This document shows, in pieces, positions 25,667 to 32,733 of a stretch of 64,000 nucleotides of DNA. The stretch is taken from NCBI GenBank assembly GCA_001899205.1, contig MKVL01000030.1:1-64000 (forward strand), written 5' to 3'. This stretch comes from Mesorhizobium sp. 65-26 (GTDB taxonomy: Bacteria; Pseudomonadota; Alphaproteobacteria; Rhizobiales; Rhizobiaceae). Every line of letters starts with the position of its first letter. The stretch's first letter is position 1. The notes beneath the pieces are model-generated. The model ran no database searches, was not told where the DNA came from, and saw only the letters and a program-made list of their open reading frames with translations. The translations under genes were made by a program, and so were the position numbers.

Positions 25667-25836
25667 ATCGAGGTCCCTCTCCAAATTCCGGCGGCGTCGT
25701 GACGCGCCAAATCAGCCCTTCCCGCGTCTTGTAACATGAATTGCGGCGAAAAACGGAACGGGAAAAGCGGAGAACGGGGGCTTTTCCCGGAAGTTCCAAG
25801 CCTTCTCTCGCCCACGCCTGATAGATCTGGACGGCG

Positions 25837-26205
25837 CTACCAGAGATTCCTGCCGTCGATGACGACCACCTCGACCTTCTCCAGATCGAAATCGTCGAAC
25901 AGCCGCGCGTTTATGCTGATCTTCGGCCTGTCGAAATCCGGCTCTCCGGTCGACCAGTCCGGCGTCTCGGTAAAGGTGCCGCAACCGCAGGTGCCACAGA
26001 AACCATGCTTTATCGTTTTCGATCCCCAGCGGTAGAAAGAGACGCTTTCGGGCGGGCTGGTGAGCTTGAACTGGGAGGGGGTGTAGTAGGCCCATAGCGA
26101 ACCGCGCTTCGAGCAGAAGGAGCAGGTGCATTGCGTCACCGTCTGCGGCGCTTCGGAAACCTCGAACGTGGTGGCCTTGCAGTGACAGCTTGCCTTTAAT
26201 GCCAT
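25837..26205 (-). CDS. GFA-family zinc protein (glutathione-dependent formaldehyde-activating enzyme-like), copy 1
   Basis: A 122-residue zinc-binding protein of the GFA/CENP-V fold. Cysteine clusters are MALKASCHCKATTFEV (residues 1-16), QCTCSFCSKRGSLWAYYT (about 26-43) and GFCGTCGCGTFTETPDW near residue 80, matching the Cys ligands of the family. GFA was once assigned to spontaneous S-hydroxymethylglutathione formation; most members lack a proven function. A second GFA gene lies 215 bases upstream on the same strand, with only about a third of residues alike by eye. Confidence 0.85.
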   Translation of the reverse strand: MALKASCHCKATTFEVSEAPQTVTQCTCSFCSKRGSLWAYYTPSQFKLTSPPESVSFYRWGSKTIKHGFCGTCGCGTFTETPDWSTGEPDFDRPKISINARLFDDFDLEKVEVVVIDGRNLW

Positions 26206-26420
26206 GAACGGATCCTTCTCCACTGCCCCCCGGACAGCAGGCCAGCACAAAGACGGCTTCGTGACAACTGCCGGCAAAGCCCTGATTGCAGGCAAAACGC
26301 CTGTTGGTTGTGGATCACGCCGAGGATTCGGCCGACGCCGCCAGCCAGGCCGCTTCGGCCGCACAGGCGGACGGCGACAAAAATGTCAAAGGAGGGATCG
26401 CCGTGGCGACAGCCCGGCCC

Positions 26421-26849
26421 CTAGCCGGAGACATGCTCGCTATACTGTGGCAGGTCGTCGGTGATCGTGAACCATTCCGCCTTCGAGCCGACGAAGATAT
26501 GCGCGGTCGGGCGGATGCTCGGGCTGTCGACCAGCGTGCCCATGGCGACGTGGACGTAGGCAGCTTCGCGCACCAGCGAATAGAGCAACGAGCCGCATCG
26601 TCCGCAATGCGCATCGTGGCCGCTTGTATCGCCGAAGATCAGCAACCCGTTCTCGCCATCCGTCAGGCGGAACTTCTCACGCTCTATGCCTGCGAATGGC
26701 TTGTACGCAGCCCCTGTGGTGCGGCGGCAGTTCGAGCAATGGCAATTCGCCGCGTAGACGAATTCGTCCGCCACCTCGTAGCGGACCGCGCCGCAAAGGC
26801 ACTTTCCGGCGAGCCTGCGCGCGCCCACGTCATCCGGATGATCCGCCAA
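26421..26849 (-). CDS. GFA-family zinc protein, copy 2
   Basis: A 142-residue member of the same fold, with the more canonical layout: GKCLCGAVRYEVADEFVYAA (about residues 15-34), NCHCSNCRRTTGAAYKPFAG (about 35-54) and HCGRCGSLLYSLV (about 81-93). The conserved arginine-threonine-threonine after the second cluster is the usual GFA signature. It lies just downstream of prfB, 45 bases away and on the same strand, and may be read from the prfB transcript. The substrate is unknown. Confidence 0.87.
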   Translation of the reverse strand: MADHPDDVGARRLAGKCLCGAVRYEVADEFVYAANCHCSNCRRTTGAAYKPFAGIEREKFRLTDGENGLLIFGDTSGHDAHCGRCGSLLYSLVREAAYVHVAMGTLVDSPSIRPTAHIFVGSKAEWFTITDDLPQYSEHVSG

Positions 26850-26894
26850 GACAACCTTCCTGCCTACGCCAGAGGTCAGTCGAGCTGGAGCGCT

Positions 26895-28026
26895 TCAGTC
26901 CAGATCGGCCACCGCCTCGCCTGCCCCGCCTTCGATGCGGTGCGACAGCGAGGCTTCCATGAACTCGTCGAGATCGCCATCCAGCACGCTCGACGGGCTG
27001 GTGCTTTCGACGCCAGTGCGCAGATCCTTGACCAACTGATAGGGCTGCAGCACGTAGGAACGGATCTGGTGTCCCCAGCCGATGTCGCTCTTCGAGGCTT
27101 CGGTCGCGTTGGCGACCGCCTCGCGCTTCTTCAGCTCCTCCTCGTAGAGGCGCGAACGCAGCATCTCCCAGGCCTTGGCACGGTTCTTGTGCTGTGAGCG
27201 CTCCGCCTGGCAGGCGACCGCGATGCCGGTGGCAAGGTGGGTGATGCGCACGGCGGAGTCCGTCGTGTTGACGTGCTGGCCGCCCGAGCCCGAGGACCGA
27301 TAGGTGTCGATGCGCACGTCGGATTCGGAAACGTTGATCTCGATCGAGTCATCGATGACGGGATAGACCCAGACGCTGGCGAAGGACGTATGGCGACGCG
27401 CGTTGCTGTCGTAGGGCGAGATGCGCACCAGGCGATGCACGCCGGATTCCGTCTTCAGCCAGCCATAGGCATTATGCCCCTTGATCAGCACGGTCGCGGA
27501 CTTGATACCCGCTTCTTCGCCATCGTGGACTTCCAGCACCTCGACCTTGAAGCGGCGCCGCTCGGCCCAGCGCGTGTACATGCGCAGCAGCATCGAGGCC
27601 CAGTCCTGGCTTTCGGTGCCGCCGGCGCCGGCATGGATTTCGAGATAGGTGTCGTTGGCGTCGGCCTCACCCGACAGCAGCGTCTCGACCTGGCGGGCCT
27701 TCGCTTCGCCCTGCATCGAACGCAACGACGCCTCGGCCTCGGCGATGACGCTTTCGTCGCCTTCTTCCTCACCGAGCTCGATCAGGCCGATGTTGTCTTC
27801 GAGCGCCTGGGTCAGTCCCTTGACCGCCGCGATACCGTCTTCGAGTTCCTGGCGCTCGCGCATCATCTTCTGCGCTTCGATAGGGTCATTCCAAAGGCTG
27901 GCGTCCTCGGCCCTGACGTTGAGATACTCAAGCCGCTTTATGGCCTGATCCCAGTCAAAGATGCCTCCTCAGCAGGGTTATCGCCTGCCTGATCTCGTCG
28001 ACAATATTCTGCGTTTCCGCGCGCAT
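26895..28026 (-). CDS. prfB: Peptide chain release factor 2, expressed by programmed +1 frameshift
   Basis: RF2 releases finished proteins at UGA and UAA codons. The gene is split between two frames. Codons 1-23 run from the ATG at 28026 to an in-frame TGA at 27957-27955; after a +1 shift the main frame continues to 26895, giving 376 residues, the normal length. The GGQ loop ([18 protein letters not shown]) that triggers hydrolysis and the stop-codon recognition region [16 protein letters not shown] are present, with SPY instead of the E. coli SPF, a change I believe common in rhizobia. Reading only the main frame would start falsely at an internal methionine near 27866. A GFA gene follows. 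Confidence 0.95.
27954..27969 (-). promoter_or_regulatory. prfB programmed +1 frameshift site
   Basis: On the minus strand the order is AGGAGG (27969-27964, an internal Shine-Dalgarno), CAT, CTT and TGA followed by C. This copies the E. coli arrangement with the same spacing. Scarce RF2 lets the ribosome slip from CUU onto UUU and read GAC, producing full-length RF2, so RF2 regulates itself. Confidence 0.95.
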
Positions 28027-28103
28027 GGCTGCCAGTTCTGTCCTGTTGGAGAGTGATGCTTCGATCGGCGCGATACATAGGCACCGTGCCAGCGCCTGTA
28101 AAG

Positions 28104-28131
28104 CGAAATGGGCCGGTCGAACCGGCCCATC
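28104..28131 (-). terminator. Terminator of the PBP1A gene
   Basis: ATGGGCCGGT (28108-28117) and ACCGGCCCAT (28121-28130) form a perfect ten-base stem with a three-base loop. On the minus strand it is followed by TTTCGCTTT. It separates the PBP1A gene from prfB. Confidence 0.75.
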
Positions 28132-28146
28132 GAACGGTACCAGGCG

Positions 28147-30603
28147 TCAGTAGAGACCGCCGCCGCCGTCCTGGATGGCCTGATTGGCCTGCGGCGACAG
28201 CGCGCCGCCCGTGGTGTTGGAGCCATCGGCGCCCATGCCGATCACCCAATAGCTGTCGGCGGGACCAGTGCCGGGCTTGAAGGCCTCGATAATGGTGCCG
28301 GGATCGCCAGGATTGGCGCGCATGCCGGTCTTGTGGTTGATGGCGATCAGCTTCATGCCGTCCGGAACCTGGAAGTCGACATTGGGCGTGCCGTCGAGGG
28401 CCACGCGCATGAAGTCCTTGAAGATCGGCGCGGCAAGACCGCCGCCGGTCGCTCCCTTGCCGAGGCCGCGCGGGGTGTCGTAGCCCATATAGAGGCCGAC
28501 CACGAGGTTCGGCGTGAAGCCGATGAACCAGGCGTCCTTCTCGTCATTCGTCGTACCGGTCTTGCCGGCTATATGACGGCCGAGCTCGGCGATGGTGGCG
28601 CCGGTGCCGCGCTGGACGACGCCTTCCATCATCGAAGTGATCTGGTAAGCGGTCATCGGGTCGAGAACCTGCTCGGAATTATCGACCAGTTCCGGCTCGG
28701 GCTGGTTCTTCCACTCGGGGGCGTTGCAGCCCTCGCAGCCACGCTCATCCTGCTTGAACACGGTCTTGCCGTAACGGTCCTGGATGCGATCGATCAACGA
28801 CGGTTTGATCGATTTGCCGCCATTGGCCATGATCGAATAGGCCGAAACCATGCGCATCACGGTGGTTTCGCCGGAGCCGAGCGCCATCGGCAGATAAGGG
28901 GCGAGATGATCGTAGACGCCGAAACGCTCGGCGTACTCGACGACCAGCTTCATGCCCATGTCGTTGGCGAGCCGGACCGTCATCAGGTTGCGGGACTTCT
29001 CGATGCCGGAACGCAGTGTCGCCGGGCCGGCCACCGTGCCGTCATAGTTCTTCGGCGTCCAGGTGGTGTTGCCGCTCTGAATGGTGATCGGACCGTCCAT
29101 GATGACCGAGGCCGGCGTGTAGCCATTGTCCAGCGCGGCTGAATAGACGATCGGCTTGAAGGAGGAGCCGGGCTGGCGCATCGCCTGGGTCGCGCGGTTG
29201 AACTCCGACTGCGAATAGGAGAAGCCGCCGACCATGGCCAGCACGCGGCCCGTATGCGGATCCATGGCGATCAGGCCACCCTGGACCTCCGGCACCTGGC
29301 GCAGGCTGTAGCTCGAATCGGAGCCGTCGTTTTTCTGCACGAACACCACGTCGCCGGGCTGCAGCACTTCCGCAGGCGATTTCGCCCTGACGGTCTTGCC
29401 CCCGACGAGATGGCGCATGGCGAAGCCCATGTCGTCCTTGCTGACGGTGCCGGTGATGCGATCCTTCGCCAGATCGCCCGACACCTGCCGCTTCGGCTGC
29501 AGGCCGATGGACAGACCGCGGGCCGAACTGTCGAGCACCACGGCAAGCTGCCATTCAGGCACGTCTTCCAGTCCCTTGACGTTCCCGAGCGTCACGCCCC
29601 AGTCGCCGGAGACGTCGATCTTGGTCACCGGGCCGCGATAGCCGCGCAGCGTGTCATACTTGATCAGACCGTTCTGCATGGCCCTGCGGGCGATGAGCTG
29701 GATCTTGGGATCAAGCGTCGTGCGGACGGAAAGCCCGCCCTCGTAAAGAGCATTCTCGCCGTAGCGCGAGATGATCTGGCGACGCACTTCCTCGGTGAAG
29801 TACTCGCCGGCGAACAGATAGGTGCCATTGCGCCTCGGCGTCACGCCGAGCGGCTCGGCCTTGGCCTTCTCGCCTTCGTCATGGCTGACGTAGCCGTTGA
29901 CGACCATCTGGTCGATGACCCAGTTGCGGCGCTCCAACGCGCGGTCTGCATGCTTGAACGGATGGTAGTTGTTGGGGCCTTTCGGCAAGGAGGCCAGATA
30001 CGCGGCTTCCGCGACCGTCAGCTCATTGACCGACTTGTCGAAATAGGTGAGCGCCGCGCCGGCAACGCCATAGGCGCCGAAGCCGAAGAAGATCTCGTTG
30101 AGGTAGAGTTCGAGGATACGGTCCTTCGAATAGGCCTGCTCGATGCGGAAGGCCAGGATCATCTCCTTGATCTTGCGCTCGTAGGTCTGGTCGGATGTGA
30201 GCAGGAAGTTCTTCGCCACCTGCTGGGTGATGGTCGAGGCGCCGACCTGGCGGCGGCCGGAACCGAAATTCTGCAGGTTGACGACGATGGCGCGGCCAAG
30301 ACCGGTGATGTCGATACCGGGATGGGTATAGAAATTCTTGTCCTCGGCGGACATGAACGCCGCCTTGACGCGATCCGGGATCGCCTGGATGGGCAGATAA
30401 AGGCGCCGCTCGCGGGCATATTCGGCCATCAGCGAGCCGTCGGACGCGTGGATGCGAGTGGTCACCGGCGGCTCGTACTTGGCGAGCACCTCATAGTCCG
30501 GAAGGTCCTTCGACACATGGGCGATGTACAGCCCGACGCCCGCCGCGACCAGAAGGGCCAGCGTCGTGCCGATGCCGAAGAAATAACCAATAAGACGAAT
30601 CAT
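28147..30603 (-). CDS. mrcA: Penicillin-binding protein 1A, bifunctional peptidoglycan synthase
   Basis: An 818-residue class A PBP that polymerises glycan strands and cross-links peptides in the periplasm. After an N-terminal membrane anchor (residues 5-28) comes the GT51 domain, with catalytic glutamate E87 in FMSAEDKNFYTHPGIDI and QVAKNFLLTSDQTYERKIKE. The transpeptidase domain has S480 in QPGSSFKP (SxxK with K483), SRN, and K681 in GKTGTTNDEKDAWF. An OB-like insertion lies between the two. The N-terminal basic residues are few. A promoter is visible upstream. PBP1A directs growth; in Rhizobiales it is linked to polar growth. Confidence 0.96.
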   Translation of the reverse strand: MIRLIGYFFGIGTTLALLVAAGVGLYIAHVSKDLPDYEVLAKYEPPVTTRIHASDGSLMAEYARERRLYLPIQAIPDRVKAAFMSAEDKNFYTHPGIDITGLGRAIVVNLQNFGSGRRQVGASTITQQVAKNFLLTSDQTYERKIKEMILAFRIEQAYSKDRILELYLNEIFFGFGAYGVAGAALTYFDKSVNELTVAEAAYLASLPKGPNNYHPFKHADRALERRNWVIDQMVVNGYVSHDEGEKAKAEPLGVTPRRNGTYLFAGEYFTEEVRRQIISRYGENALYEGGLSVRTTLDPKIQLIARRAMQNGLIKYDTLRGYRGPVTKIDVSGDWGVTLGNVKGLEDVPEWQLAVVLDSSARGLSIGLQPKRQVSGDLAKDRITGTVSKDDMGFAMRHLVGGKTVRAKSPAEVLQPGDVVFVQKNDGSDSSYSLRQVPEVQGGLIAMDPHTGRVLAMVGGFSYSQSEFNRATQAMRQPGSSFKPIVYSAALDNGYTPASVIMDGPITIQSGNTTWTPKNYDGTVAGPATLRSGIEKSRNLMTVRLANDMGMKLVVEYAERFGVYDHLAPYLPMALGSGETTVMRMVSAYSIMANGGKSIKPSLIDRIQDRYGKTVFKQDERGCEGCNAPEWKNQPEPELVDNSEQVLDPMTAYQITSMMEGVVQRGTGATIAELGRHIAGKTGTTNDEKDAWFIGFTPNLVVGLYMGYDTPRGLGKGATGGGLAAPIFKDFMRVALDGTPNVDFQVPDGMKLIAINHKTGMRANPGDPGTIIEAFKPGTGPADSYWVIGMGADGSNTTGGALSPQANQAIQDGGGGLY

Positions 30604-30750
30604 ACCCGCTCCGGTCCTTGGTCCGGGATTTTCCTAAACGAAGCCGCACCCCGTGCAAGCTTTCGAGACAACCCCGATCCGCGATCGGAAATCCATGTCG
30701 CGACCATGTGGACAAAATACGGCAGCGTGGCGGCGGCTATCCGAATGCCG

Positions 30751-30779
30751 CCAATAAAAGCACAAGGTGTTGTGGTCAA
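30751..30779 (-). promoter_or_regulatory. Candidate promoter of mrcA
   Basis: On the minus strand TTGACC (30779-30774), a 17-base spacer and TATTGG (30756-30751) precede the PBP1A start codon by about 145 bases. Confidence 0.5.
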
Positions 30780-30814
30780 GCAACGCCGCCTGCGGTTGCA
30801 GGCATTGCCCCCAT

Positions 30815-32080
30815 TTATCCACCCGTCACCGTTCCGGACTTGGCGGCCGCGAACAGCGCCACCGCGTTGGAAATGCTCTGGGCCGCCTTGGCGCGCCAAT
30901 CGGCGTTCACCAGCTGGGCCTCATCCTTCTCGTTCGAGAGATAGCCGAGCTCGACCAGAACGGACGGCACGTCAGGCGCCTTCAGCACCCGGAAGCCGGC
31001 GGAACGCTGTGGATTGTTGATGAGGCCGACGCTCGTCGACAACTCACCGACAAGCGTGTGGGCGAATGCCATCGAAAAGCCGTGCGTCTCGCGGCGGATG
31101 AGGTCGATCAGGATATCGGTGACCTCCTTGTCGTCCTTGATCTCCATGCCGGCGAACTGGTCGGAGAGGTTCTCGCGGTCGGCGAGCGCCTGGGCCTGCG
31201 GGTCCGAAGCCTTGTCGGAGACCGTGTAGACGGTCGCCCCGCGAATACCTTTCACGCTGATCGTGTCGGCGTGGATCGAGATGAGCAGGTCCGCCTCGTG
31301 CTGGCGGGCGATGCGGACGCGATCGTCAAGGCGCAGGAATTCGTCGTCGTCACGCGTCATGAACACATCGTACTTGCCGACGGCGACGAGCTTGTCGCGC
31401 AACTCCTGGGCGAAGGCGAGCGTGACGTTCTTCTCGACCGTGCCGTTGAGACCTTCCGCGCCGCCGTCGATGCCGCCGTGACCGGGATCGAGCACGATCG
31501 TGAACCGATGGTCGGGTTTCGCCGCCGCAACCTTCGGAACGGTCGCGACACGGTCACCCTTGTCGGTGGAAACGGTCGCGCCCGTCGTCTGCGCCTGTAT
31601 GGCGAGCGCGGCCTCGAATTCGCGCGGCGAGGATGCCGACATGTCGATGGCTATACGGTAGCCCTGGCCATCGTCATTCTTGAGCACGTCGACCCTGTCG
31701 ACCGCGAACGGGCCCTTGCCGGTGACGATCATGCGCGACACGCCCTCGCCGACGTCGCCATAGCGCACGGCGCGCACCAGTCCACGCGCCTTCAGATCCT
31801 TCGCGTCGACAGCGAATCGTGTTGCCGGCAGGTCGACCACCAGCCGGTTGGGGCCGCGCAGCAGGAACCACTTCACATCGGGCTCGCGGTCGAAATTCAT
31901 GACGATGCGCATCTTCATCGCATCGCCGGCCATCTTGTAGCTGGTGAGCTCGAGAGGCGCCGCTGCCCGCGCGCCGGATGAAAGGACAAGGCCGAGGACG
32001 ACGAACAACAGGGCGACAGCGGCACCGAAGACGGCATGCCCCGCACGACGCCCCTTGCCCGTGAAGCCTGCCACCACCAT
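30815..32080 (-). CDS. N-acetylmuramoyl-L-alanine amidase with AMIN domain (AmiC-like)
   Basis: A 421-residue periplasmic amidase that cuts the peptide from glycan strands during division. An uncleaved-looking or signal segment (VFGAAVALLFVVLGLVLSSG, about residues 17-36) leads to an AMIN domain (MRIVMNFDREPDVKWFLLRG, about 59-78) and an amidase_3 catalytic domain, with the zinc site LDPGHGGIDGGAEGLNG, SIHADTISVKGIRG and a late VLVELGYLSNEKDE with the catalytic glutamate. The ATG at 32080 is preceded by GGAGAAGAG; a longer open frame to 32188 is not favoured. The mrcA gene follows on the same strand 211 bases on. Confidence 0.94.
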   Translation of the reverse strand: MVVAGFTGKGRRAGHAVFGAAVALLFVVLGLVLSSGARAAAPLELTSYKMAGDAMKMRIVMNFDREPDVKWFLLRGPNRLVVDLPATRFAVDAKDLKARGLVRAVRYGDVGEGVSRMIVTGKGPFAVDRVDVLKNDDGQGYRIAIDMSASSPREFEAALAIQAQTTGATVSTDKGDRVATVPKVAAAKPDHRFTIVLDPGHGGIDGGAEGLNGTVEKNVTLAFAQELRDKLVAVGKYDVFMTRDDDEFLRLDDRVRIARQHEADLLISIHADTISVKGIRGATVYTVSDKASDPQAQALADRENLSDQFAGMEIKDDKEVTDILIDLIRRETHGFSMAFAHTLVGELSTSVGLINNPQRSAGFRVLKAPDVPSVLVELGYLSNEKDEAQLVNADWRAKAAQSISNAVALFAAAKSGTVTGG

Positions 32081-32733
32081 CTCTTCTCCAGTCGCTTCCG
32101 AATTAGGCGTCGAGCGCCCGGTCGTCTCTTCAGTGCCGGTTACGCCGTGAACTCGATTAACGATTGGTATCCAGAGAAGGTTAACCAAGCCTTTTCAACA
32201 AAGGCCGGAACCCAGGCTTACGCAACGGAACCGCTTTTTGCCGGCATCGGAAATCGGGGTTGCCTTCCACCACGCCAAATCATAAAAGCGACGTTGGATC
32301 ATCGCAATCCTGGAACCGCCCTCCTCCGGAGTTTCCTGCTAAAGGTCAGACGAAAGGCGGCTCTTTCGCTTCCAGGCGAAACAGGCGATCGGTGATCGCG
32401 ACGAATTTCGCAGGTACGCTCCCGTGGCGGGGGACTGGCCTGCGTCTATGAAAACGGCCGGGATGTCCCGCGCCGGCTCTGTGCGAGCAAACAAGCTGGT
32501 CCGGTTTTCCGGGCTTTGGTTCAAAAAGGTTCTGCCGGTCAGGATGGCTTCACACGCAATCATGGAAAGGTCCGCACAACACCGCGCCGTTTCGGCTGCG
32601 GGCGGCACCGCGATTGCGCTCAGTCAACGACCGGCGGACATTCAATTATCCGGCACCCATAATCAAACAGGCACGCAGCGGCGGGTTCTTTCCCGCGGCC
32701 TGCGGCCGACGGCTGCCGGGGGGAAACGAAATA
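32081..32733 (+). promoter_or_regulatory. Divergent control region and long RNase E leader
   Basis: 653 bases without a convincing gene between the amidase and rne. TTGCCT (32260-32265) and ATAAAA (32282-32287), 16 bases apart, would give an rne leader of about 440 bases. In E. coli a 361-base rne leader folds and lets RNase E control its own mRNA. The same could be true here. GC-rich inverted pieces lie near 32690-32720, including GCGGCCTGCGGCCG, close to the start codon. Confidence 0.45.

Noticed and set aside
27955-27957. In-frame TGA early in prfB read as a pseudogene mutation
   Set aside because: It is the programmed frameshift stop with its slip codon and internal Shine-Dalgarno.
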